The notes below the pieces were generated by a model. It was not told the DNA's origin, ran no database searches, and saw only the letters and a list, made by a program, of their open reading frames with translations. A program made the translations under genes and the position numbers. DNA of 64,000 nt, taken from positions 207,483,233 through 207,547,232 of the forward strand of contig OZ018319.1 in the NCBI GenBank assembly GCA_963969495.1. Reading direction: 5' to 3'. Below, one piece after another: positions 34,331-46,306 of the stretch; the stretch's first letter is position 1, and each line of letters begins with the position of its first letter. Source of the DNA: Ceratothoa steindachneri (taxonomy: Eukaryota; Arthropoda; Malacostraca; Isopoda; Cymothoidae).

Positions 34331-34526
34331 AAGAATAGTTACTAAATATAAGCCATATTAATAAATGAAGATAAGCTGGCCCTCAGCAGTCAAGCGACAC
34401 TCTGGAATCGCACATTAAAACTATTTTAAAAATTCCACGTACAGGAGTGGCTCATTTCCTCTAACGTTACGTTTAACCAAGGCGGAATAAATACCCCTTA
34501 AAAATCGCTTTCTTGCCAAATAGGAA

Positions 34527-35370
34527 GCCAGTTTTAAAAGAAAAATGCAGATTAAATTTGCTTTGACCATTAAAATAGATAAGAAATGGACTTTTCCGCG
34601 GTGGGGGAGTTAGAATAATACCAATGTAATGTCAGAAGCGCGTCGTATAAGCCAGTCTTAAAAGAAAAATGCAGATTAAATTTGCTTTTACCATTAAAAT
34701 AGATAAGAAATGGACTTTTCTGCAGTAGGGGAGTTAGAATAATACCAATGTAATGTCAGAAGCGCGTCGTATAAGCCAGTTTTAAAATAAAAATGCAGAT
34801 TAAATTTGCTTTTACCATTAAAATAGATAAGAATTGGACTTTTCTGCAGTAGGGGAGTTAGAATAATACCAATGTAATGTCAGAAGCGCGTCGTATAAGC
34901 CAGTTTTAAAAGAAAAATGCAGATTAAATTTGCTTTTACCATTAAAATAGATAAGAAATGGACTTTTCCGCGGTGGGGGAGTTAGAATAATACCAATGTA
35001 ATGTCAGAAGCGCGTCGTATAAGCCAGTCTTAAAAGAAAAATGCAGATTAAATTTGCTTTTACCATTAAAATAGATAAGAAATGGACTTTTCCGCGGTAG
35101 GGGAGTTAGAATAATGCCAATGTAATGTCAGAAGCGCGTCGTATAAGCCAGTTTTAAAAGAAAAATGCAGATTAAATTTGCTTTGACCATTAAAATAGAT
35201 AAGAAATGGACTTTTCCGCGGTAGGAGAGTTAGAATAAGTCCAATGTAATGTCAGGAGCGCGTCGTAAAAGCCAGTTTTAAAAGAAAAATGCAGATTAGA
35301 TTTGCTTTGACCATTAAAATAGATAAGAAATGGACTTTTCCGCGGTAGGGGAGTTAGAATAATACCAATT
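34527..35370. repeat. 124-bp satellite, six full copies plus a partial one
   Basis: Units start at 34527, 34651, 34775, 34899, 35023, 35147 and 35271, exactly 124 bp apart, each beginning GCCAGT followed by TTAAAA. Copies differ at few positions (for example CCGCGG versus CTGCAG around the middle). The last is cut at about 100 bp. The near-identity points to recent amplification or conversion. Confidence 0.97.
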
Positions 35371-35708
35371 TCACACCTTTATATACCTACCACACAATTT
35401 CACCACTTTTACCTAAATTGTAAATTGTAAATTTCTTGCCACTTTCTGCTAGACCCTCACTTGCCTCATTACATCGGTAAAGGAGGCAAGAACATTTCAA
35501 AACGCTCCAAAGATGATCGAATAAGATCGAGAGCTTAGCAATTTTAGTTTGGTTTTTACCAAACACATTAATTTAAAAGAGAGATGAATACAGGACAAGT
35601 GATCTACCATCTACAAGAGGGAATTAAAAAGATAGTTAGAAGAAAAGAAAGTTGCCAAAGGAAATTAATTAAGGCAAAATACTTCAACAAGAAAAAAAAA
35701 ATAAAAAT

Positions 35709-35711
<3 letters not shown>
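35371..35711. other. Unannotated spacer
   Basis: A-rich sequence ending in an A run before (TA)n; no gene seen. Confidence 0.4.

Positions 35712-35761
<50 letters not shown>
35712..35761. repeat. (TA)n microsatellite, 50 bp
   Basis: Pure TA repeat, left border of the hairpin that follows. Confidence 0.98.
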
Positions 35762-35765
<4 letters not shown>

Positions 35766-35915
35766 ATTAACCCACAGGAAAATGAAAATATGAATCCAAA
35801 CACTTTCGAACTATATTTCATTTTCAAGGAAAGTGCTTGGATTCACCTTTTCATTTTACTGTGGGTTAATTTTTATATCATTGCTTTCCTCACGTGCCAC
35901 TTTGTGAGTTTTTTC

Positions 35916-35917
<2 letters not shown>
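35762..35917. mobile_element. Hairpin element between two (TA)n tracts
   Basis: 35762-35810 and 35834-35880 are imperfect reverse complements: AAAATTAACCCACAG and GAATCCAA/CACTTTC blocks pair with AAAGTGCTTGGATTC and CTGTGGGTTAATTTTTA. To the right, CTCACGTGCCACTTTGTGAG is the inverted form of blocks at 14175-14200. It is therefore a shorter relative of the element at 14168-14665, also closed by (TA)n on both sides. Confidence 0.75.

Positions 35918-35998
<81 letters not shown>
35918..35998. repeat. (TA)n microsatellite, 81 bp
   Basis: Pure TA repeat, right border of the hairpin. Confidence 0.98.
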
Positions 35999-36002
<4 letters not shown>

Positions 36003-36179
36003 GGCGACTCGTGACACTTTTGCTTACGCATGCAATTTTATAAAATATAACATTCCTACAAAAACTTTGAAAAATTTTATTCACTGCCATCTTTAGTAAT
36101 CAAAGAAAAGGTAAAACATAAGAAATTTATTAATAGTTCAGAAAATGGTTAAAAATATTGGAAAAGTACAACCAAATTC

Positions 36180-37790
36180 AAACTTACCAAAGGTAATGGC
36201 GAAACACTTCTATAGAAATTCTGCTCGTCGTGTTTTCTTTCAAAATTCTTCAATTACCGTATTATAAAAGTTTTCTCGATTCTCCATCAGTTTTTTCAGG
36301 ATTTTTTTTCAATTAAATTAATAGCAAGATTATAAAGCCTGTATTCACTTTTCGAACTTCCTAAGTAACTTTGAATTTTTTTAAGAGTATAAAATGATCG
36401 TTCAACAGTTTCTGTTGATATTGGCATAGTTAGAATCAAATTTGTCAACTTGTATAGTTCCTGTAGACATTTGTCAATTTAATTTTCAATTAGATATTTA
36501 AGGAGCTCGGTAACATTCTTTTTCGCAAAAGATTTATGTGAATATACGAAGAGTAAGACACACAATCCAGAACGGAGGCAAGGAAACTCACAAAAGGAAC
36601 TGTAGCTTTTTTAAAAAGATTCTAAAGCTTTTATTGGGAAGGTTACATCATAGAACTCAAACTTTTTGCCATCTAAAAGATGAGTATTTTAGTGAATATG
36701 TCATCATATAATTGACTGCACTTGTCTTTTAGGGAAATATTCTGTTTTCCTTTGATTGATGGTTCACCATACTTTGTTATCAAACTCTACTTATCTGAAA
36801 ACTTTTCGTTTCTCACTTGTGTAATTTTCGTTACAGTGTTTTCAACGGTCATTGATATATACACAATATCCATGGATTTTGTTTGCAGCATATGAAATAG
36901 ATATTCAGAGTAAAGAAAAATTGCTGAAAATACTTTTAATAAACAAATTAAATCAAATGTATCGATTGCTGCCAGCAAGCCACGCGCGCTGTTTTTAGTT
37001 TTTCATCAACCTTTCTTGGATTTTCCTGAATATATTTAAAAAGATCCTTTAAACAATCTTTATTTTCCCTAACCGTTGAATTAGCCTAGAAGAATAGTTC
37101 CATCTTGTATGAAAATTTTTCAACATTCTTGTCAAGCACTGCTGTTCGTTTAGTTGAACTAATAAAAAATGATGATAAACTTCCTAATATTGAGAAAAAA
37201 TCATTCCATTCAGAAATTTCGGCAACACCTTAAGATAAAACGAGGTTAAGTTTATGAGCGTAGCAGTGAAAAAAAGCTGCCTCTGGTACAACTTCATTTA
37301 TCTTAGTTCGAACTTTATTAAGTTCGCTCGCCATAACAGCAGCACCGTCCTAATATTGTGCAACAATTTTTTTCAAACAGACCAAGTCTTGTAGTTTGCT
37401 AATAGCTAGCTAGTTCAAAAATTGTTGCTGTTACTCTGTCAATAGTGACATTATTAAATCTGATAAATCGTTCACAAATATTATCATGTTGACTACATAA
37501 AGTACAACAATAGAGTTGTGAAAAACAGCTGACATCAAATGTTTCATCTGATAAAATCACCACGTACATGGACTCATTAAGTTCATCTTTATTTTTTTTT
37601 TGACAAAGATGAACCAATAAATTGAATTAAGTCATTTTGAATAGAAGATGATGTATCCTTGAAAACAGGCGCAGTTTTAATGATTCTCAAGCTTTACATC
37701 AAATTCTCCCATACATATCGCTAACTCACTATAGTTACCTCTATTATCAGCATTTACTTTCTCATTGTGACCGTGAAATGCTAACTTTTG
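36180..37790 (-). pseudogene. hAT-type transposase related to ZMYM1-like proteins
   Basis: Read downward, the minus strand begins near 37790 with MQKLAFHGHNEKVNADNRGN, the LAFRGHxE...NxGNF block of these proteins. SSSIQNDLIQFIGSSLSKKK and VAQY*DGAAVMAS follow. FFHCYAHKLNLVL near 37270 is the HC-AHxLNL signature. The C-terminus near 36440-36350 reads LTMPISTETVERSFYTLKKI and YLGSSKSEYRLYNLAI, the hAT dimerisation motif. Many stops and frameshifts show decay. Known family role: DNA transposition, with several domesticated members. Confidence 0.85.
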
Positions 37791-38265
37791 CATACCTAAA
37801 ATAAGAAAATCCTAATTAAGCATTTCAATAGTTCTCTGTTTTTACTGACTTCCTCGTTATGTCTAGAAATGGCAGCCGCTTTTTTTTGTCAAGCAATAAA
37901 CAATTTGTTTTAAGTTTTCTTACCAATCGACTGTGAATATGTCGTCTATCATCATAGGCACAAAATTAAGTAAACAATAAACTCGGTTAACAATTGGTAC
38001 TTGGTAGGCTTGTAGGAGTATAACTGGCCCTCAGTGCCCTCCCTCCCCTTCAAATGTAAATGCCTCAGTGTGATTACCAGATATCACCAGCGGCTGCATG
38101 CGTTTTCAAAATGCATGCATTCTGTATTACATCAATAATTTAAATGATAACAACAAAATTATACACATGCATAAAATTGTTGTAGCTGAGAGGTAAATAT
38201 ATATTTTTAATTTTTTAGCATGTTTCGCAACATTTAACTTATGTATAACTTATGTATTATTGCGA

Positions 38266-38485
38266 AGAAGTGTACGCAACAAACAACCTTTTTTTCTTAT
38301 GCAATACAAACCATTTTTTTGAATACAGACACAATCTTTGAAAGCTAAATATATGATCTCGGCTGGATTTCTGGTGTACGCAACAAAAAGTGTTATTGTC
38401 TTTGGCGATCAAGACCATTTTTCTGTACCCAGATAGAAACTTTAAAAGCTGAGATAATCTCTGCTGACTTCAAACCAGGCTACAG
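38266..38485. repeat. Diverged tandem dimer, about 104-bp unit
   Basis: TGTACGCAACAAA occurs at 38271 and 38375, each followed at similar distances by CCATTTTT, an ACAGA-like block, AAAGCT and ATCTC-GCTG. Only two units are visible. Confidence 0.6.
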
Positions 38486-39299
38486 GAAAATTATATATTT
38501 CAATATATCTACCTGTAGTAAGCTCCTTCGAACAGAATTTTAAATTTACCTGAATATGCTATAAGGGATTAATATTTTCATCTATACTTATTCGAAAGCT
38601 CCTTGATTTGAAGAGTCGATTTTTCCTACTCTGGTCCCGCTCGTCTTTCGTTTTTTATTTATGACTTGAAAAAACACAAATCTCAATTTGCTTTGATATG
38701 CGGCTTAAAATCCGAGACATAATAGGATCATTATTTAATCGCTTTTTTAAATTTACCTTTAAACTGTAGATATTATGACTATTTCCCCGGACATTTTGAA
38801 TTTTTCTCTTAATATCAGTTTATTATGCTTTCTATTGCTTTGTTCGCTTTTATTGTGACTTTCGCATGCTTAAATAGGGCAGGGACCATTTTAGGAGACG
38901 ACTAATGAGTAGTGGTGAATGGAAAATAAAGGAGTAAAATAACTGAGATAATTATTAATACCAAGATGCTTAATGAAGAAGAGACGAGGGTATGAATTAA
39001 CAAATGAATGAATGTTTAAGACGAAGGTGGTGGTGTGTTAATGAATATGAGAGACTAACAGAAATTCTCAGGGTATGATTTGGGAGGGATAGTAAGAGGG
39101 AACGATTCATCGCTGGTTAAGGCACGTTTCCACCCCCCTCCCCCGACTCCCATTTGGGAAAGCGGGGTAGAGAGGCGCCCCCGGTCGTCCCTTCATCTAG
39201 CTCTTTTTCCTTCCCTAAATTTTCCAAATGGACCCAGATTGGGAAGAGTTTGCAGGAGTTGATGAAGGTAGATGAGAAGAATGAGTAAAAACTTTGAAA
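38486..39299. other. Unannotated spacer
   Basis: No gene recognised; a short G+C-richer segment at 39110-39250 has no known motif. Confidence 0.4.
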
Positions 39300-39990
39300 T
39301 GAGAGAAGAAGTTATAAGTTGATCTATGTTGACCTTTGTTCTTATAGTGGATAGATGGGTATAAGCCGTTTATGAGGTTTAGCATTGGTGATGCCTTGCT
39401 TTTTCTCTCTATGTTTTTATAGCTTCTTAATATTATTTTTCATCCCAAGACTTTACTGTATGATATCTGTAGTTCTGATGTTCTACTTAGATATCTGCTA
39501 CCTTGATCCTGGAGATAGAGACTATCGTAAATTTCCTCCGATTACCTTCTATCTTCTAGTCCTTTTCAAAGATTTTGATGTTACTAGTTTCTAGTTCTTT
39601 AGTCCTAACTTGAAAGCGTTCGTACATGTACGGTGTAACTACGAGCTAAGTTATGTCGTCCGCAAAACTGTATGGTTAATCAATCAGGCATTAATGGTGG
39701 TAGGTCCGCCTTGTAGATTGAATGCAGAGTGAGGCTGAGGTAGCCCCCTGTAACAGTCCAGCTTCCAGTGTGAATTCTGGTCCTTTATTAATCATTAATC
39801 CTCAAGAATGCTATCGTGTTTGCGGTATAATCGCTAAAGTATTCTATCCAGATTGCTGTTCATGTAGAGATTTAAGATTTTATATTGCATTCTTCTGACT
39901 AGGCATAGGTCGAATACTTTGTCTTCATCTCTTAGGACTAGTAATCGTTTTCTTTGAGATTTTATTTCAGTCTTCATCGAAGACTTTTTC
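39300..39990 (-). pseudogene. Jockey-type RT fragment (copy 3)
   Basis: On the minus strand EFTLEAGLLQGATSASL stands at the GxPQGSxLSP position. YSFADDIT*LVV near 39670-39640 keeps the catalytic FADD, followed by SNIKIFEKD*KIEGNRRKFT. This matches the FADDITQIV ... FEKxWKIxxNxxKF pattern seen at 2140-2260, so it is the same family. Both ends are missing. Confidence 0.65.
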
Positions 39991-41099
39991 GAAAACTTTT
40001 TCCATGAAATTCTATAGCGATATAGACATGCAAATATTGAGGTGACTATTGGTTAGTGTATAGCTATCTTGGAAGTAGTTGGTATTTAGGTACGCGTTCT
40101 AGACGCTCCTTAATGTTTCTATTATGTTGCCTGGTGCAAGTACCCAACGAGATGGTAAAAGGGTCCAACGCAAGTCTATTAAGCAAGGTAATCTTTTATT
40201 TATTTCTTAATGACTACGTTTCAAGGAGCATCATCTGCGAGATTTCTTTGTCTCTCTCCTCTCTAAATGGTGGGGATGATTGATCCTAATTTATTGACAT
40301 AAAAACAAAGTCTGATGGAACTAACGAAGCCATAAATTTAGTAGAGAAAGAATGTGCGTAAGGATAAGACAAGTTTTAAAAATATATGAATATTAATTAC
40401 AACAGTAAAAATAAATTAGGTGTAAGAACGTATTATAGTAAACTAGGTTTACCAATTTGCTCAATAGAATCACTCCAAAATACAAGGTAAACCTTTCGGG
40501 GGGACGAGGTTTAGACGATTTATTATTTTTCTCTACTCTAACAGGTTTTAATCATTTAAAATTATTTGAGAGATGTTTTTCAACTTCATCTAATTCCTTT
40601 AGAAATTGGTAAACAATACACTTTGCAAAAACGTAAACCCAAAATTAAATTATTTCATAGATAATAAAAATTTTACAATTTGAAAGATATCATCTATGTA
40701 TGAATTCATTGCAAAAGGGTTTGATGAATTTGCCTATAAAAATATATAGTAAAAATTAAAGGACAAGATAATAGAGAATGTTTCAGGCAATTAAGATAAT
40801 TCAGGAATAAAGGAAAAAGAGTCAATATTCTGCAGCTGAATTTCGCAGAAGTTTTTGGCTATAGTTCTATGATATATGGGTCATGCGACGGGAAAATTAC
40901 GAGAAAAAAAGTTTTGAGGATGACCTAAAAATGCACTTTATACGATTAATAGTATACTGATTGATAATGTGTGAGAAAGTTTGTGTGAATTTATTTAGCC
41001 AGTTGTAGAACAGAGTACGAGATCATTCAAAACATTTATATTGACTGTTAGGAAAAGTAAATAAGACTTATTTTGTCCTAAACAGAGTAGACTATGTGC
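39991..41099. other. Unannotated AT-rich spacer
   Basis: No coding similarity or repeat recognised. Confidence 0.4.
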
Positions 41100-41570
41100 A
41101 ATCTACTTTAGCTTCGCGGAGACGCTTGGTTTGACGGCTTACGGAGAGCCCAGAAGTGCGATAGAGATCCTTCCGTGGACTTCGCGCCTGATCCAGTCGG
41201 CGAGCTCAGTTCGTCCAGCCCACCGACTCCGCCACTTAAATTCGCTTGATAAAATGTATTATTGAACACGAGACGTTGTGATAAAAAGAAACAAGGCTGT
41301 CGTATGTGATATCGGATCACGTGACATACACTTTCTCATACTCGCAACAATAATGAAACGTGGTATACATAATTGACAATGTTGCTACGAAAATATCGTT
41401 ACTTCTATTCATTTTCACCGGTTTTAGTTCTGATAAATGATATAAAAATTATGTTTAGAATATAATTTTACGTAATATCTGTATAATTTATGCTATTTTA
41501 TTAATAAAATAAATACGTTGTAGCCACACAAGCGGCAATACTCAGGCTGTCCAGTGCTGCCACTCTAACA
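41100..41570 (-). mobile_element. Possible LTR (minus strand) with leader sequence
   Basis: On the minus strand a segment begins TGTTAGAGTGGCAGCACTGG at 41570 and ends TTATCA at 41248 (323 bp, TG...CA). About 13 bp further on comes TGGCGGAGTCGGTGGGCTGG, GC-rich and reminiscent of a primer-binding site and leader. No target duplication or gag/pol sequence follows, so this would be a truncated LTR retrotransposon end. Confidence 0.35.
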
Positions 41571-42035
41571 GTCCCGGTTTTACTGATTAACTCATTCTTT
41601 GTCTGGCCGAAGTTCCTCTTCTCTCCACGTCGACAGTTGAATGCTAGTTGTTGGCTTTATATATATTGAGCTATTAGAGATTATGGCGATGAGGTTAGCC
41701 TACTAAATACAAGGCAGTAAGTATTTTTGGGGGGGCCAAATATGATGCTGTTTCATTTCCGTTTTTATTTCCGGAAACCAAAAAAAGAGTGATTTTTTCA
41801 GTTTCTATTCATTAAATTCTAATACTTTCGTACTTGATCGATCATTACCGACTTCGAGGACGTGGGTTACGTTTAACTTGCAGTTTGTTTATTTTCTCTC
41901 TGTTTGACGTCCAAAAAATATCTCAAAAAACCTTCACTTTCTCCCAGAGTTGTGTTTTTCATTTTCAGATCCTGTTTTATTCTTCCTTCGTAATAGCTAC
42001 TAAGAGAAGAAAAGGGTAGGCCAAGTAATGCGTTT
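41571..42035. other. Unannotated spacer
   Basis: No feature recognised before the hAT gene fragment. Confidence 0.4.
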
Positions 42036-42425
42036 TCAATGAAGAATGGGGAGAAAGGTACTTCTTTGCAAAAACAATCAACCGGAAAGCTATTTGCTTG
42101 ATATGCAGAAAGGTTCTGCTGTTTGAAAGAGTACAATTTCGGCTTCAGATGAAACAAAACATCCGTCAACATATTCAAATTTTCTGGAAAGTTGCGTTCT
42201 AAGAAATTTGAGTCCATGAAACGTGGTTTTGAATTTCACAGAATTCTCTTCATGAAAAAGATTAATGAAAATGTATCTGTCACTCGTACAAGTTACAAAA
42301 TAGTGCATAAGATGACAGAGCAAGGAAAACTATTTATTCACGGCAACTTAATCAAACAGTGTACGATGAGAGCAGCAAATGCCTTGTGTTCTGAGAAAGC
42401 CGATTTGTTTCGAAGTACAAGGTGA
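42036..42425 (+). pseudogene. hAT-type transposase (GTF2IRD2/ZBED-like), N-terminal part
   Basis: The plus strand reads MKRGFEFHRILF and then SVTRTSYKIVHKMTEQGKLF, GNLIKQCTMRAANALCSEKA and LFRST. This is the ASY-x-IA-x2-GKPF-x2-GE-x-VK-x-C block that precedes the hAT catalytic core in GTF2IRD2- and ZBED-like proteins. Similarity stops at 42420, where a mariner-type gene begins. Roughly 300 residues of core are missing between this and the continuation at 43760. Confidence 0.7.
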
Positions 42426-42429
42426 CCCC

Positions 42430-43660
42430 CCAAAAAGGGCCTGCACACACTTTTTGTGATATATCATTCAGTCATTCACTAATCACCTTTATTTTGCAGG
42501 ACATAACAAAAGCAACGCCTGTGAATACAACTAGATCTCAACGGGAGTTCCAGCAAAGAATATATTGCGTCAAACATTACTACAACTTAGGTTCGTGCAA
42601 GAAAGTGCAGGACACTTTCATGCATCAGTTCGAATGTGAAAAAGCCCCCCTCCAATAGCAGAATTCAGGGCTGGGTGGAGCACTTCGAGAACTATGGGAC
42701 AGTGGAGAACCTCAATGCATCCAGTGACAACCGTCTCAGCCATTCAGTACGCCCCAGGAAGCGTACAGCTGAGCTGTTCAAGAGTGTGAGTGAGTCAGTT
42801 CAGCAGAGTCCAAAACGCTCTGTGCGTAAGCCAAGTCAGTCTCTCGGTATATCCCGTGAGACTTGCAGGAGAGTGCTATTAATGTATTTGGAGGCCTACC
42901 CATACAAAATACAGACGAAGCAGACCCTTACAGCCTCAAACAAGGAGCAGAGAAAGGCTATTGCAGTCAAGATACTGGAGAAGATTCAGGAGACCCCAAC
43001 TTTCCTTAACCTCCTTTGGACCTCAGATGAAGCTCACTTTCATTTTGAAGGAAAGGTAAACTCGAATACAAATGTCGTCTGTGAGGCCTCGAGACCAAAT
43101 GAGGCAGCCACCAAGCCTCTGAACTCCCCTAAGTGCACGGGTATGGACTGCATTTTCAGCCAGAGGCATCATCGGACCATTCTTCTTTGAAGAATCTAGC
43201 GCGACAGTGACAGTCACCAATGAGCGGTATATTGAGGTCCTCAAACCCTTCAACAGGGAGCTGCAGACACTGTTTCCGTCGCTTATGGGGAATTTATGGT
43301 TCCAGCAAAATGGAACAAGCTCTCACACTTCAAACCTCTCCCGATATTAGCTGAAAGAGAACTTTGGTGGCTGTGTGATCAATCTCAAGAGTGATTTTGA
43401 GTGGGCACCTCACAGCCCAGACCTTTGCCACCCCCCTCCCCCCAGATTTCTTTCTCTGTGGCTACCTTAAAGACAGAGTGTACGCAGGAAGACCAATGAC
43501 TATCACGGAACTCAATGAAGTCATCAGAGAGGAGGTCAGAGCCATTAGTCGGTCGGTTTGTAAGGACGTCATGGACAACTTTGTTCTGCGCCTCAAAAAA
43601 TGCACAGAGCTAAATGGAGGTCATCTCGAACACCTGCTCTAAAATAAAGAAGAAAAGTCC
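42430..43660 (+). pseudogene. Mariner-superfamily transposase inside the hAT gene
   Basis: From about 42520: FQQRIYCVKHYYNLGSCKKV, then VEHFENYGTVENLNASSDNR, SPKRSVRKPSQSLGISRETC (helix-turn-helix), LLWTSDEAHFHFEG (first Asp), LWFQQNGTSSHTSN (second motif, where DGA is expected; Asp appears changed to Asn), HSPDL and DFFLCGYLKDRVYAGRP (third Asp). Frameshifts lie near 42650, 43150 and in the C-rich run at 43430-43445. The C-terminus ends LNGGHLEHLL at 43642. About 360 residues in all, close to full length and the best preserved DNA-transposon gene here. Confidence 0.9.
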
Positions 43661-43759
43661 AAAGACTCTCATGTTTTGATATGATGTTTTTGAACACAAT
43701 AAACTAGTTATCTCCAAAGTTTGTAAGAAAGACTTAGATAATTTTTGCGTACTGAAACC

Positions 43760-44640
43760 AGTCATTTCTGAAGTGAACTTCATTCGGGGTCATGCCCTCT
43801 AATCTTCACCAGTTCCTGGCTTTTTTTGAAGAAATTGATTCTTATTTCTTTCACTTGCCCTATCAAACAGCAATAATGTGGCTTAGCCGTAGTAAAGTCA
43901 AGTTTAGTTTTTATATGCTCTGAAGGGAAATAGATTTTTTTTCTCATTGAAAAAGATCCAATTCTGTTGGATCCTACCTGGCAGTCAAATTTCTCATTTT
44001 GGGTTGAAATCACATTCCACATGAATAGAGTGAACTTCAAACTTCAGGACAAAGATAAATAACATCGTCTGTTAAATATAAATAATCATCATAGGATTTC
44101 AGAGAAAGCTGTCATTGCTTGAAACACAACTGCAAGAAGGAAACCTCTCATTTTCAGTGTTCCAAAGAGTTTTGCGCTAGAATCGCAGAAAATGGCAACT
44201 ACCAGTTTTCGAAAATTGAGAGAGACATTCTTCTGTTCCGGAATCCGTTTGAGTGTAATCTTAATGACGTGCCAGTTGAACTTCAGTTTGAGTTCATTGA
44301 TTTGCAAGCAAATGACTTGAAAGGAAAGCACAGAAAAAGAAAACTGTTGAGTTTAATTGCTGCTTACCTGATGTTGAGTTTCCGAAGTTGAAAAGGTTTC
44401 CATCTGTTATGGCATCAGTGCTTAGAAGAACTTATGTCTGTGAGCAAACATTTTTACAAATGAAGTATGTGAATTCAGCACATCCAACAAAGTTAACTGA
44501 TGAACATTTGAAAGCAATTCTCTTGAAATATCCATCGAGCCTTCCTAGTTCAGTGGATGAGCGCTATGTGAGATGTAACTATATTTTTGCTGGTCAGCGA
44601 TCATCATTTTTTTCAGTTATCCGACCAGCTTTAAAACAAA
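43760..44640 (+). pseudogene. hAT-type transposase, C-terminal part
   Basis: SEVNFIRGHAL and LHQFLAFFEEIDSYFFHLPY come first. TAIMWLSRSKV, FWVEITFHMNRVNFKLQDKD and LFRNPFECNLNDVPVELQFE follow, then FIDLQAND. Near 44400-44520 VLRRTYVCEQTFLQMKYVNS and LTDEHLKAILLK form the hAT dimerisation region. Order and content match the same family as 42036-42425. Several frame changes are present. Confidence 0.85.
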
Positions 44641-45920
44641 GTTTGATGACACCCGGTTTAAATTGTAGTTTCCTGTGGTTTTTGACATATTTTAGCAGCT
44701 CTATGAGGGAGGGCCTATGAATTTAATTTGTATCCATCTCGTATTTTATTTCAAACTTTGAAGCAGAATTAGATTTTTATATATGGTATCGTGACATTGA
44801 AGATGAGGCTATATTAAAATGAGCAAAAACCATTTATACATATCAGGCAAAACATTTTAGGATGAATTTTGAAGAGTACTGACTTGTTGCGTCGATCTGT
44901 TGGTCCGGGTGCGCATTATGAAAAATAGCCAATGGGAAACATGCGTTACCATCAATCTACAAGAGAATCTACCAACCCAAATTAACCTATCAACGCTAGC
45001 ACACTCAATCAATCATAAATAGTCTTCCTAAAACAATTTCAAATAGTCGCCTTCACCGCTTAGAGAAATGTATCATATTCAATTGTGTCAGGCCCAAATA
45101 CCAGTCTCACCTTTTTCAATATCGTTTTAAAATATCAAAGAAAGTAATAAAAAACAGTTAATTTTTATTTGATAGCTGATAAACACAAGCTCTCTAGAAC
45201 ATAGCATAAAAGCGCATCTTCTTTGATGATTCCGCCTACTTGGCAGTACAAAGAAAATGCAGAAATAATCGACCTGCCACCGTTCTATCTTAAATCCGGA
45301 CGAAGTTCTTGGGCTAAATGACAGAAAATAAAAGAAAGGTTTCATCTATGAAACAAAAGTCACCCTTAATCAATTCTCAGGGTAGGATCATCACTACTCA
45401 AGGAAACGAGCATGAGTTAACTCGCAGTTCCCAGCTACCCAATTTTTTAAAATTAAGTTTTTTTCTTCCAAGCACAGTAGCTTAGATTAGATCAGTAGCC
45501 TCCTCGCGCTGCCTTGTCGGTCAGTCGTTCTAGCGCCAGGGAAATTGGATCATCTACTTCCTTTGACTGCCCGAAGTTTAAATTAACAAGTGCTTAACAT
45601 GTTTTAGATTTACGCGGCAATGACAAAATTCATACTGTAGAGCCACGACTAAATCTTGATCACTGGAATTAATATATACAATGGAGTTGAGACCCACGTT
45701 GGGTTTTCGAGAGGTATCTGATGACCAAAAGCGCACCAAGTTAAAGATGTGATGAGCAGATAAATAAAATTGCATCAAAGCTCCTACATAAATTGCCAGT
45801 GCATTGTGTCTGATCTACAATGTGAGGCAGAGAGGACGAAAGTTTTTGAAATTACTCCCCCCCCAGGGAGAGGGAGATTTATCCGACAGGTACTATTCGG
45901 TCAGTGGTGTTTAAGCATTT
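44641..45920. other. Unannotated spacer
   Basis: No gene recognised; a C run at 45859-45866 precedes the transposase remnant. Confidence 0.4.
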
Positions 45921-45929
45921 TTTCTTTCC

Positions 45930-46300
45930 TTTCAGGTGAAGTTATTGCGCCGTGGACGATAGAGCATCGTGTGTTCGCCTACCACAATTTCGTGAATAAT
46001 ACCGAGTCTGTCACAGCAGTTCAGCGCGCAAGATTCGTCGCCGATTCAACATTTCCCGAAATTAGGCTGCTCCCACTCGTAATACAATTTTACGCTGGGT
46101 TTATTTAATTCGTATACGAGCGTCAGTAATGAATAGCAGACCGGTGTGGGCTCACAAACGGTACTTACCCTAGAAAATGTGGACGAGTCAGACAGGCTTT
46201 ACCGCGCAGTCCGAATTGCTCTGCTCGGAGGAATTCTACTGAACTTGGCATCCAGAATCGTTCGGTATGGCGTATTTTGCATGAAGACTCGCCTTTAACC
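45930..46300 (+). pseudogene. Mariner-superfamily transposase, N-terminal part, cut by the I element
   Basis: PWTIEHRVFAYHNFVNNTES and VTAVQR form the first helix-turn-helix. After frame changes come VRQALPRSPNCSARRNSTEL and GIQNRSVWRILHEDSPL, the second DNA-binding segment. The expected start Met appears to be ATT. The gene breaks at 46300, where the target duplication TCTTAA and the retrotransposon begin, and resumes at 53251. Confidence 0.85.
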
Positions 46301-46306
46301 TCTTAA
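46301..46306. repeat. Target site duplication TCTTAA, left
   Basis: Identical to 53245-53250 after the poly(A). Confidence 0.8.
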
